Shown here piece after piece: positions 1 through 6,821 of a stretch of DNA of 9,596 bases. The DNA comes from an uncultured bacterium. GTDB taxonomy: Bacteria > Pseudomonadota > Gammaproteobacteria > Burkholderiales > Burkholderiaceae_E. Positions within the stretch are counted from its first letter, which is position 1. Every line of letters starts with the position of its first letter. The stretch covers positions 1 to 9,596 of the forward strand of contig CAIPGD010000550.1 in the NCBI GenBank assembly GCA_903864485.1, given 5' to 3'. The notes below the pieces were generated by a model that saw only the letters and a list, made by a program, of their open reading frames with translations, did not search any database and was not told where the DNA came from. The position numbers and the translations under genes are program-made.

Positions 1-950
1 AGGCATTCCCGCCCGATGTACTCCGTGTCGTGACCGGAGGCGTTGAATTGGCGCAAGAATTCGCGGCGCTGCCCTGGGACCATTTGTTCTTTACCGGGTC
101 AACTCGCGTCGGACGTGAAGTCGCCAGAACCGCCTCCGCTAACCTCACCCCAGTGACACTGGAGTTGGGCGGCAAATCGCCAACGATTGTTTCTGCAAGC
201 GCTGACCTCGAAAGGGCTGCGGCCAGTCTGGTCATGGCCAAAGCACTCAACGCAGGTCAAACCTGTATCGCGCCGGACTATGTGCTGGTTCACGAGAATC
301 ACCGAACTGCGTTCGCTCAGGCCTTCAGTCAGGCACTCCAAAAACAGTATCCCGAGCTCGGTGACACACCCGATTACTCTTCGCTCGTTAGCGATCGGCA
401 TTTTGATCGGCAGCTGGAACTGCTTCAGGACGCGCGCGACCAAGGCGCCAGCATCCTAACCCCGGACTGGGCCCCCAAGCTGCCAGATCGGAGTCGACGT
501 CGCCTCGCGCCGACACTGGTTATCAACGCCACAGCCGCCATGCGGGTGATGCAGGAAGAGATTTTCGGGCCGCTGTTGCCAGTACTTTTCTACGAGAAAC
601 TCGATACAGCTTTCGAGATCATCGGCCAGCATGATCGACCCCTCGCGTTGTATTGGTTTGGTCAAAGCGCCGAGGAAGAGCGACGCATTCTTCATGAGAC
701 CATTGCAGGCGGCGTAACGATCAATGACTGCATCCTGCACATTGCGCAAACCAATTTGCCGTTCGGCGGCGTTGGGGCCAGTGGCTACGGGAGCTATCAC
801 GGCGAATGGGGCTTCAAAAATTTCTCCAAGCTCAAACCCATCTTCAGACAGTCCCCCTGGTCGGGAGCCCACCTGATGCGGGCCCCGTACGGCAAGATGT
901 TTGACTGGCTCGCGCGCGCCATGGGCGGGAGAGGTCAAAGTAGCCCATAA
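1..950 (+). CDS. Aldehyde dehydrogenase, coniferyl-aldehyde/class 3-like (5' truncated)
   Basis: The reading frame is open from the left edge (first full codon at base 3) and ends with TAA at 948-950, giving 315 visible codons. A GTG at 30 is in frame but lies inside the conserved domain, so it is not the start; about 150-160 N-terminal residues are missing if the protein has the usual ~470 aa. Visible ALDH signatures, in order, are the cofactor-binding FTGSTRVGREV, the general-base Glu in LELGGKSP (codon 162-164), the nucleophilic Cys in GQTCIAP (codon 264-266), EEIFGPLLPV, and the C-terminal PFGGVGASGYGSYHG followed by GFKNFSKLKPI. That last block is typical of the coniferyl-aldehyde and fatty-aldehyde (class 3) branch. 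The family oxidises aldehydes to carboxylic acids with NAD(P)+ in the cytoplasm. The C-terminus (MRAPYGKMFDWLARAM) is amphipathic, as is common in this branch. The substrate cannot be fixed; a fatty or aromatic aldehyde would suit the beta-oxidation genes downstream. A 91-nt gap suggests it may not share their promoter. Confidence 0.93.
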   Translation, partial: AFPPDVLRVVTGGVELAQEFAALPWDHLFFTGSTRVGREVARTASANLTPVTLELGGKSPTIVSASADLERAAASLVMAKALNAGQTCIAPDYVLVHENHRTAFAQAFSQALQKQYPELGDTPDYSSLVSDRHFDRQLELLQDARDQGASILTPDWAPKLPDRSRRRLAPTLVINATAAMRVMQEEIFGPLLPVLFYEKLDTAFEIIGQHDRPLALYWFGQSAEEERRILHETIAGGVTINDCILHIAQTNLPFGGVGASGYGSYHGEWGFKNFSKLKPIFRQSPWSGAHLMRAPYGKMFDWLARAMGGRGQSSP

Positions 951-1041
951 TTCGACAAACTTAGTTTCGACACTTCGAGTGCCAATACTTATTGGCGTAA
1001 CCCAAATTAACCACTAGAACGACCCACAAGGACACAACCCG
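951..1041. other. Intergenic region with presumed operon promoter
   Basis: This 91-nt gap is the only one in the window long enough for a full promoter and operator. It is visibly AT-richer than the flanking genes. It contains the heptamer TTCGACA twice (951-957 and 966-972), 15 bp apart, and then the palindrome at 981-996. No convincing sigma-70 pair is visible: a TTCGAC at 966-971 would only pair with a poor -10 (TTATTG, 989-994). A Shine-Dalgarno sequence AAGGA at 1028-1032 precedes the ATG at 1042 by 9 nt. The region is thus probably the control region of the downstream operon, but the promoter itself cannot be placed with confidence. Confidence 0.45.
981..996. promoter_or_regulatory. 16-bp palindrome, candidate operator ahead of the beta-oxidation genes
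   Basis: The sequence GCCAATA-CT-TATTGGC has perfect 7-bp arms around a 2-bp centre. It sits in the 951-1041 intergenic gap, 45 bp before the ATG at 1042. There is no T-run after it, so it does not look like an intrinsic terminator for the aldehyde dehydrogenase. Its symmetry, position and AT-rich setting fit a binding site for a dimeric repressor such as the TetR- or GntR-type regulators that commonly control fatty-acid degradation. It does not match the E. coli FadR or Pseudomonas PsrA consensus as I know them. The role as an operator is inferred; the symmetry is seen directly. Confidence 0.4.
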
Positions 1042-3135
1042 ATGACAGCCAAGTACGAAGCCCACGGCACCGTCGCCGTGATCACCCTGCAAAACCCGCC
1101 CGTCAATGGTCTGGGTTTCGCAACCCGACGGGATATCGCGCACGGAATCGAGCAGGCGCAGGCTGACCCGGCGATTACCGCGATCGTGATCACCGGTGCA
1201 GGCAAGGCGTTTTCGGGCGGCGCCGACATTAAAGAGTTTGGTTCACCGATGGCGATCGCGGAGCCCAACCTGGGCACTTTGATCGGTATCTGCGAAGCGG
1301 CCAACAAGCCCATCGTGGCTGCGATCCATACGGTCTGCATGGGCGGCGGGCTCGAACTCGCCATGGGTTGTCACTATCGGGTCACCGCGCCTGGAACCAG
1401 CGTTGCGCTGCCTGAAGTCAAACTCGGCCTACTGCCTGGCGCTGGCGGCACGCAACGCCTGCCACGCGTCCTCGGGGTCGAGACAGCGCTCAACATCATC
1501 GTGAGTGGCGATCCTGTAAAAAGCGAGGTGCTCGCGAGTTTGCCCGGACAGAAGCTGTTCGACCGCGTGATCACGGGAGACCTGATGGAAGGCGCGATTG
1601 CCTTCGCGCACGAAATTTCTGCAACCCGACCGCTCCCCCTGGTTCGTAATCTGAAATGTACTCATCCCAATGCGGATGCTTATTTTCAGTTCACGCGCAA
1701 TACCGTCGGCGCGATGTCGAAGAATTTCCCGGCCCCCTTGCGTTGCATCGATGCCGTGGCCGCGTCGACCAACCAGAAGATCGACGCAGGTCTTGCGTTC
1801 GAGCGCAAACTGTTCATTGAATTGATGCAAACGCCGGAAAGCAAGGCGCTGCGCCACGCCTTCTTTGCCGAGCGGGCGACCAGCAAAATCCCCGATGTCC
1901 CCGAAGACACCGCGGTCCGCCCCGTCAACAAAGTGGCAGTGATCGGCGCAGGCACCATGGGCGGTGGCATCACGATGAATTTCCTCAACGCAGGAATTCC
2001 GGTCGTGATGCTCGAGACCAAGCAAGAGGCACTTGATCGTGGCGTCGCGACGATGCGTAAGAACTACGAAGCTCAGGTCGCGAAAGGCAAGTTGGCGCAA
2101 ACCAAATACGAAGAGCGGATGGCCCTTCTGTCGACCACGCTCAACTACTCGGACCTCGGCGATAGCGATCTCGTGATCGAGGCGGTCTTCGAGGAACTCG
2201 AGGTCAAGAAAGCCGTCTTCGGGCAACTCGACGCGGTGATGAAACCCGGCGCTATTCTGGCGTCGAACACGTCGACGCTCGACGTCAACAAGATCGCGCA
2301 TTTCACCAAACGTCCGCAGGATGTCGTGGGGATGCATTTCTTCAGCCCCGCGAACGTCATGAAGCTGCTCGAAGTCGTTCGAGGTGCCGATACGGCCAAG
2401 GATGTCTTGGCCACGGTCATGCAGATCGGCAAGAAGATCAAAAAGACCTGCGTGGTCTCAGGGGTCTGCGACGGCTTTATCGGCAACCGAATGATCGAGC
2501 AATATAGTCGTCAGGCGGGCATGTTGCTCGATGAGGGATGCACGCCCTCACAGGTCGACAAGGCGATTGAGAAGTTTGGCTTTGCGATGGGTCCGTTCCG
2601 CATGGGCGACCTCGCAGGTAACGACATCGGCTGGGCGATCCGCAAGCGCCGCGCCGTCGAACGTCCCAATATGCGGTATAGCCTGACCGCGGACCGGCTC
2701 TGCGAAATGGGCCGTTTTGGTCAGAAAACAAGCGCCGGCTGGTATGACTACAAGCCGGGCAAACGCGACGCAATCCCATCGGCATTGGTCGAGCAGATGA
2801 TTGTGGATTATCGGACGAGCATCGGCCGCACCCCCCGCAAGGTGAGTGACGAAGAGATTGTCCAGCGTCTGGTTTTCGCCCTCGTCAATGAGGCGGCCAA
2901 GATCCTCGAGGAAGGCATCGCAAGCCGGGCGAGCGACATCGACATGGTGTACCTCACGGGCTATGGATTCCCTCTCCATCGGGGCGGCCCAATGTGTTAC
3001 GCCGATACGGTCGGCCTCTACAACGTCGCTCAGGCCATGAAGCGCTTTGCTCAAAACCCCGATGACGATCCTGCGTTCTGGCAACCCGCGCCCCTCCTGG
3101 CGCGTCTGGTGGCCGAAGGCAAATCGTTCAGTTAA
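1042..3135 (+). CDS. Multifunctional enoyl-CoA hydratase / 3-hydroxyacyl-CoA dehydrogenase (FadB/FadJ-like)
   Basis: This 697-aa cytoplasmic enzyme hydrates trans-2-enoyl-CoA and then oxidises the L-3-hydroxyacyl-CoA with NAD+, which are steps 2 and 3 of beta-oxidation. Residues ~1-190 form the crotonase domain. It has the oxyanion-hole segments FSGGADIKEF (57-66) and MGGGLE (100-105) and the two catalytic acids Glu105 and Glu125 (in PEVKLG), spaced 20 apart as in E. coli FadB. A helical linker follows. The NAD-binding Rossmann domain begins at ~297 with GAGTMG (302-307). The dehydrogenase His432 (in MHFFSPA) and Glu444 also keep the FadB spacing of 12. Two C-terminal 3-hydroxyacyl-CoA dehydrogenase domains span roughly 475-570 and 605-690, ending in a GYGFPLHRGGP motif (640-650). 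The length is slightly under the usual 700-730. A Shine-Dalgarno sequence AAGGA lies 9 nt before the ATG. It is the first gene of the probable operon; the thiolase starts 18 nt after its stop. Whether it is monomeric or complexes with the thiolase cannot be told here. Confidence 0.96.
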   Translation: MTAKYEAHGTVAVITLQNPPVNGLGFATRRDIAHGIEQAQADPAITAIVITGAGKAFSGGADIKEFGSPMAIAEPNLGTLIGICEAANKPIVAAIHTVCMGGGLELAMGCHYRVTAPGTSVALPEVKLGLLPGAGGTQRLPRVLGVETALNIIVSGDPVKSEVLASLPGQKLFDRVITGDLMEGAIAFAHEISATRPLPLVRNLKCTHPNADAYFQFTRNTVGAMSKNFPAPLRCIDAVAASTNQKIDAGLAFERKLFIELMQTPESKALRHAFFAERATSKIPDVPEDTAVRPVNKVAVIGAGTMGGGITMNFLNAGIPVVMLETKQEALDRGVATMRKNYEAQVAKGKLAQTKYEERMALLSTTLNYSDLGDSDLVIEAVFEELEVKKAVFGQLDAVMKPGAILASNTSTLDVNKIAHFTKRPQDVVGMHFFSPANVMKLLEVVRGADTAKDVLATVMQIGKKIKKTCVVSGVCDGFIGNRMIEQYSRQAGMLLDEGCTPSQVDKAIEKFGFAMGPFRMGDLAGNDIGWAIRKRRAVERPNMRYSLTADRLCEMGRFGQKTSAGWYDYKPGKRDAIPSALVEQMIVDYRTSIGRTPRKVSDEEIVQRLVFALVNEAAKILEEGIASRASDIDMVYLTGYGFPLHRGGPMCYADTVGLYNVAQAMKRFAQNPDDDPAFWQPAPLLARLVAEGKSFS

Positions 3136-3153
3136 CTCATCCTTGGAATTGTC

Positions 3154-4329
3154 ATGACTCAAGCTGTCATTGTCTCTACTGCCCGTACCCCCCTGGCCAA
3201 GAGCTGGCGCGGTGCATTCAACATGACCCACGGTGCCACGCTGGGCGGACACGCCGTCAAGGCCGCGGTCGAACGTGCAGGCATCGAAGCCGGCGCCATT
3301 GAAGATGTCCTGATCGGCTGCGCAACCCCTGAGGGCGCGACCGGTTCGAACATTGCACGCCAGATCGCCCTGCGTGCCGGTCTGCCCATCACCGTTGGCG
3401 GTGTGACCGTCAACCGCTTTTGTTCGAGCGGCCTGCAAACCATCGCCATGGCCGCGCAGCGCATCATCGCCGGCGAAGGTGACGCCTATGTGGCGGGTGG
3501 TGTCGAAAGTATTTCCTGCGTTCAGCAGGAGGCCAACCACCACATGATCGCGGATGCCTGGCTCGCCGAGCACAAACCCGAGATCTACTGGAATATGCTG
3601 CAGACGGCAGAAAACGTTGCCAAGCGTTATCACATTCCAAAAGAGCGCATGGACGAGTACGGGGTCGGCAGTCAGCAACGCGCCTGCGCTGCCCAAGAGG
3701 CCGGACTGTTCAATGCCGAGATTGCTCCGATCACGGTCACCGCGGGTGTAGCCGACAAAGTCATGGGCCTGCGCAGCAAAGAAGTGACCGTCAGTGCAGA
3801 CGAAGGTCTGCGCCCCGGGACCACGATGGACGCAGTCCGTGGCATCCGCAGTGCGGTACCCGGTGGCGTCATCACGGCTGGCAATGCGAGTCAGTTCAGC
3901 GACGGCGCCGGTGCCTGCGTTGTAGTTAGCGAAACCTATGCGCAACAAAAAGGTTTGCACCCGCTGGGACGATTCCTGGGCTTTGCGATCGCAGGTTGCG
4001 AACCCGACGAAATGGGTATCGGCCCCGTGTTTGCGGTGCCGAAGGTCCTGAAGCGCCTTGGTCTCACCGTCGCCGACATTGACCTCTGGGAACTCAACGA
4101 GGCCTTCGCGGTGCAGGTCCTTTACTGCGCCGACACCCTGGGCATTCCAATGGACCGGCTCAACGTCAATGGTGGAGCCATTGCAGTGGGCCACCCCTAC
4201 GGTGTCTCCGGACAACGCCTCACCGGCCACGCGCTGATCGAGGGCAAGCGTCGCGGCGCCAAGAAGGTCTGCGTGACGATGTGTATCGGCGGCGGCATGG
4301 GCGCTGCCGGGATTTTCGAGGTCCTCTAA
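3154..4329 (+). CDS. Acetyl-CoA C-acyltransferase (3-ketoacyl-CoA thiolase)
   Basis: This 391-aa thiolase cleaves 3-ketoacyl-CoA with CoA to give acetyl-CoA and an acyl-CoA shortened by two carbons, the last step of beta-oxidation. All catalytic elements are present: the nucleophilic Cys90 in NRFCSSGLQ, Asn315-Glu316 in NEAFAV, His347 in VGHPYG, and the proton-donating Cys377 in CIGGGMG. The length and these positions agree closely with bacterial thiolases of about 390 aa (for example Cys89/His348/Cys378 in Zoogloea ramigera thiolase). The N-terminus (VIVSTARTPLAKSWRG) is a complete thiolase start, and the ATG at 3154 is the first sensible codon. The ribosome-binding site is weak (TTGGA at 3143-3147), so translation may depend on coupling to the gene 18 nt upstream. 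The context favours degradation over acetoacetyl-CoA synthesis, but sequence alone does not give chain-length preference. Confidence 0.95.
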   Translation: MTQAVIVSTARTPLAKSWRGAFNMTHGATLGGHAVKAAVERAGIEAGAIEDVLIGCATPEGATGSNIARQIALRAGLPITVGGVTVNRFCSSGLQTIAMAAQRIIAGEGDAYVAGGVESISCVQQEANHHMIADAWLAEHKPEIYWNMLQTAENVAKRYHIPKERMDEYGVGSQQRACAAQEAGLFNAEIAPITVTAGVADKVMGLRSKEVTVSADEGLRPGTTMDAVRGIRSAVPGGVITAGNASQFSDGAGACVVVSETYAQQKGLHPLGRFLGFAIAGCEPDEMGIGPVFAVPKVLKRLGLTVADIDLWELNEAFAVQVLYCADTLGIPMDRLNVNGGAIAVGHPYGVSGQRLTGHALIEGKRRGAKKVCVTMCIGGGMGAAGIFEVL

Positions 4330-4338
4330 AAGCCTGTC

Positions 4339-6144
4339 ATGCGCCCGATTCTTGACTATTTGTTGTATGACTGGCTCGACGTCGAGGGCCTGACCGATCG
4401 CCCACGTTTTGCGGACCATAGCCGTGAGACATTCGATCAGGTCCTTGACCTCAGTGAGCGGTTGGCGCGCGAGAAATTTGCGCCATTCAACCGACTGGTC
4501 GACACCGAAGAGCCTCGTTTTGATGGGGAAAAGGTCATCCTCCCGCGGGCAACCCATGAGGCGAACCAGGCCTACGTTGACTCGGGTCTGCTCAGCGCAT
4601 CCCAGGATGCGGAGTTTGGCGGAATGCAATTGCCGTTCGTACTCGAGTTAGCGGCAAACGGATTTTTCTCGAAAGCCTCCGTCAGCATCGGCGGGGGACT
4701 GTTGACGGTTGGCAATGCCAATCTGCTGATGGCACATGGCACTGAAGTCCAGAAGAATGTTTTTGCATTGAACGAATTCAATGGACGTTTTTCGGGGACG
4801 ATGTGCCTGTCCGAACCGCAAGCCGGATCGAGCCTGTCCGATATCGTGACCCGGGCGACCCCGGATGGCGATCACGCCACCGACGACCCGCTCGGCCCCC
4901 GGTATCGACTGCGCGGCAACAAGATGTGGATCTCAGCGGGCGAACACGAACTGGGTGAAAACATCATTCACCTGGTGCTCGCAAAAATCCCGGATTCGCA
5001 AGGGCGTTTGATCCCCGGTGTGAAGGGGATCTCGCTCTTCATCGTTCCCAAGCACCTGGTGGGTGTTGATGGTCAGTTGACGGGTGAGCGCAATGACGTT
5101 GCACTGGCCGGGCTGAATCACAAATGCGGCTGGCGCGGTACCACCAATACGCTGCTCAATTTTGGCGAGGGCAAGTTCAAACCGGGCGGGCAAGCCGGAG
5201 CGATTGGGTACTTGGTCGGCAAGCCGGGCGACGGACTGCGCTGCATGTTCCACATGATGAATGAGGCCCGGATTGGGGTCGGCATGGCCGCCGCGATGTT
5301 GGGGATGGCAGGCTATGAGGCGTCTCTCGCTTATGCCCGCCAGCGCCCGCAGGGCCGGCCGCTGCAATCGGGCGGAAAAGATCCTAGCCAGCCGCAGGTA
5401 CCCATCATCGAGCATGCCGACATCAAGCGCATGCTGTTGGCCCAGAAGGCTTATTGCGAAGGAGGATTGGCGCTGGAGCTTTACTGCGCCCGACTGGTCG
5501 ACGAACTGCACACCGGCGATGAACTGGCCGCTCGCGAAGCGAATCTCCTGCTGGAAATCCTCACCCCCATCGCCAAGAGCTGGCCCAGCGAGTGGTGCCT
5601 CGAAGCCAATAGTCTGGCTATCCAGATCCATGGCGGTTATGGCTACACCCGCGATTTTCCGGTCGAGCAGTACTGGCGCGACAACCGCCTGAACATGATC
5701 CATGAGGGCACGCATGGTATCCAGGCGCTTGACCTCCTGGGTCGCAAGGTCCTGATGCAGGATGGTGCGGCCCTCAAAGCGCTCGAGCGTGCGATCCGCC
5801 AAACGATTTCCAAGGCGCACGAGTTACCCGAGTTTGCGAGCCAACTCAGCAGCGCACTCGACTCGCTTCTGCAAGCCACCGAAGAAGCCTGGAGCAGTCA
5901 AGTTTCTGAAGAAGCCCTTGCCAACGCAACGCCTTATCTGCAGGCCTTTGGGCATGTCGTGATGGGCTGGATCTGGCTTGATGTCGGGGTGGCTGCGACC
6001 CCCGCTGCATCGGCGCTGACCTCGGGCTTACTGTCTGCCCTGCACTACTTCCACGCTTATGAACTCCCTAAAGTCGATGCCTGGCTGAAGGTCGTACGCG
6101 AACGCGAGTCGGTCTGCCGGAACATGCCCAACGACTGGTTCTAA
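4339..6144 (+). CDS. Acyl-CoA dehydrogenase, ~600-residue FadE/DmdC-like type
   Basis: This 601-aa FAD-dependent enzyme should oxidise acyl-CoA to trans-2-enoyl-CoA, the first step of beta-oxidation, passing electrons to an electron-transfer flavoprotein. It shows the N-terminal helical domain, then the middle beta domain with MCLSEPQAGSSLSDIVTRA (155-173) and GNKMWISAGEHE (193-204), and then the C-terminal helical domain with MMNEARIGVG (306-315) and QIHGGYGYTRDFPVEQYWRD (429-448). The likely catalytic base is Glu456 in HEGTHGIQALDLLGRK, at the position used by the larger acyl-CoA dehydrogenases such as 3-methylmercaptopropionyl-CoA dehydrogenase DmdC; His459 stands where Asn is more usual. 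Residues ~470-601 are the extra C-terminal helical domain of this large type; the length is normal for it. It begins 9 nt after the thiolase stop, with a possible Shine-Dalgarno GAGG (4318-4321) inside the thiolase end. Its place in the operon supports an acyl-CoA substrate fed into the two enzymes upstream; the chain type is unknown. Confidence 0.94.
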   Translation: MRPILDYLLYDWLDVEGLTDRPRFADHSRETFDQVLDLSERLAREKFAPFNRLVDTEEPRFDGEKVILPRATHEANQAYVDSGLLSASQDAEFGGMQLPFVLELAANGFFSKASVSIGGGLLTVGNANLLMAHGTEVQKNVFALNEFNGRFSGTMCLSEPQAGSSLSDIVTRATPDGDHATDDPLGPRYRLRGNKMWISAGEHELGENIIHLVLAKIPDSQGRLIPGVKGISLFIVPKHLVGVDGQLTGERNDVALAGLNHKCGWRGTTNTLLNFGEGKFKPGGQAGAIGYLVGKPGDGLRCMFHMMNEARIGVGMAAAMLGMAGYEASLAYARQRPQGRPLQSGGKDPSQPQVPIIEHADIKRMLLAQKAYCEGGLALELYCARLVDELHTGDELAAREANLLLEILTPIAKSWPSEWCLEANSLAIQIHGGYGYTRDFPVEQYWRDNRLNMIHEGTHGIQALDLLGRKVLMQDGAALKALERAIRQTISKAHELPEFASQLSSALDSLLQATEEAWSSQVSEEALANATPYLQAFGHVVMGWIWLDVGVAATPAASALTSGLLSALHYFHAYELPKVDAWLKVVRERESVCRNMPNDWF

Positions 6145-6171
6145 ATTTAAAGATTTGTTTAGAGATTTGAA
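6145..6171 (+). promoter_or_regulatory. AT-rich spacer with a short direct repeat before the first GST gene
   Basis: These 27 nt contain only about five G or C bases, in sharp contrast to the GC-rich genes on both sides. The heptamer AGATTTG occurs at 6151-6157 and again at 6163-6169, 12 nt apart. The purine stretch AGAGA (6161-6165), 6 nt before the ATG at 6172, is the only Shine-Dalgarno candidate. The low GC could serve to keep the ribosome entry site unstructured, or form the -10 region of an internal promoter; neither is proven. Confidence 0.3.
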
Positions 6172-6804
6172 ATGCTGACGCTCTACGACTTTGAAATGGC
6201 CCCCAGCCCGAGGCGTGCGCGGATTCTGCTTGCGGAGAAGGGCATCGCCTACACAGCCATCCAGGTCGATTTGCGTCAGCAGGAGCAACTTGGCGACGCT
6301 TTTCGCGCGATCAACCCTCGTTGTACCGTGCCGGCACTGCGACTCGAGGACGGCGGGATTCTGACCGATAACGCCGGAATCGCCGCCTATCTCGAAGCGA
6401 CCTACCCGGAGCCCCCAATGATGGGCCGAACCGCGCTTGAGCGGGCAGAGGTCGCGAGCTGGAATGCCCGCATCGAAATGGAAGGCTTCATGGCCATCGC
6501 AGAGGCGCTGCGCAACAGCGCGCCCGCCATGAAAGACCGTGCCCTGACCGGCTCGGTGAACTATGCGCAGATCCCTGAACTGGCCCAGCGCGGCTTGGCC
6601 CGTGCCCAACAGTTTTTCGTCGAATTGGATGCGCACCTTGCCGGGCGCGAGTTCGTTGCAACCGAACGGTTCAGTCTGGCCGACATCACAGCGGTCGTTG
6701 CGCTGGACTTTGCACGGGTCGTCCGTATCAAACCCGGCGATGATCACCCAAACCTGATGCGCTGGCGCAAGGCAATGGGCGAGCGCCCGTCGATGGCCAC
6801 CTAA
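6172..6804 (+). CDS. Glutathione S-transferase
   Basis: This 210-aa protein has a complete cytosolic GST plan. The N-terminal thioredoxin-fold domain (1-~80) has the likely active-site Ser12 in PSPRRARI, the cis-proline Pro54 in CTVPAL that contacts the glutathione backbone, and LTDNAGIAAYLE (64-75), where most GSTs have Glu-Ser for gamma-glutamyl binding and this one has Asp66-Asn67. The all-helical C-terminal domain (~87-205) contains the conserved N-capping box in FSLADITA (167-174). The family adds glutathione to electrophiles, reduces peroxides or isomerises substrates; the reaction here is unknown. The ATG at 6172 is the only good start. The gene lies 27 nt after the acyl-CoA dehydrogenase and 17 nt before a second GST-like gene, so it is probably co-transcribed with the beta-oxidation genes. 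That association suggests detoxifying or processing a reactive lipid or acyl compound, which is inference. Confidence 0.92.
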   Translation: MLTLYDFEMAPSPRRARILLAEKGIAYTAIQVDLRQQEQLGDAFRAINPRCTVPALRLEDGGILTDNAGIAAYLEATYPEPPMMGRTALERAEVASWNARIEMEGFMAIAEALRNSAPAMKDRALTGSVNYAQIPELAQRGLARAQQFFVELDAHLAGREFVATERFSLADITAVVALDFARVVRIKPGDDHPNLMRWRKAMGERPSMAT

Positions 6805-6821
6805 GAGGGAGCGGCCGAGCC

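Noticed and set aside
30..32. GTG as the start of the aldehyde dehydrogenase.
   Set aside because: The frame is open to the left edge and upstream codons (FPPDVLRVVTGG) match the conserved ALDH core just before the glycine loop, so the GTG is an internal Val and the gene is truncated by the window.
966..994. Sigma-70 promoter with TTCGAC and TTATTG.
   Set aside because: The spacing is 17 bp, but both hexamers are poor matches. It is not strong enough to list as a promoter.
981..996. Intrinsic terminator for the aldehyde dehydrogenase.
   Set aside because: The hairpin arms are only 7 bp with a 2-nt centre, are not GC-rich, and no T-run follows; an operator is the better reading.
951..1143. 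Minus-strand short open frame at 961-1143.
   Set aside because: It overlaps the start of the hydratase/dehydrogenase gene and has no recognisable domain or ribosome-binding site.
1429..2337. A 302-codon minus-strand open frame inside the hydratase/dehydrogenase gene; similar ones of 295 and 239 codons lie at 4933-5820 and 6028-6747.
   Set aside because: All are in the same register opposite strong sense genes and have His/Arg/Asp-rich translations without recognisable domains. They are shadows.
2548..4629. A 693-codon open frame on the minus strand spanning parts of the hydratase/dehydrogenase, the whole thiolase and the start of the acyl-CoA dehydrogenase.
   Set aside because: It is in exact codon register opposite the three sense genes, which all use the same frame. 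Stops there would need sense TTA, CTA or TCA codons, which are rare in GC-rich genes, so it stays open by codon bias. The translation shows no known domain, and the sense genes have full catalytic motifs.
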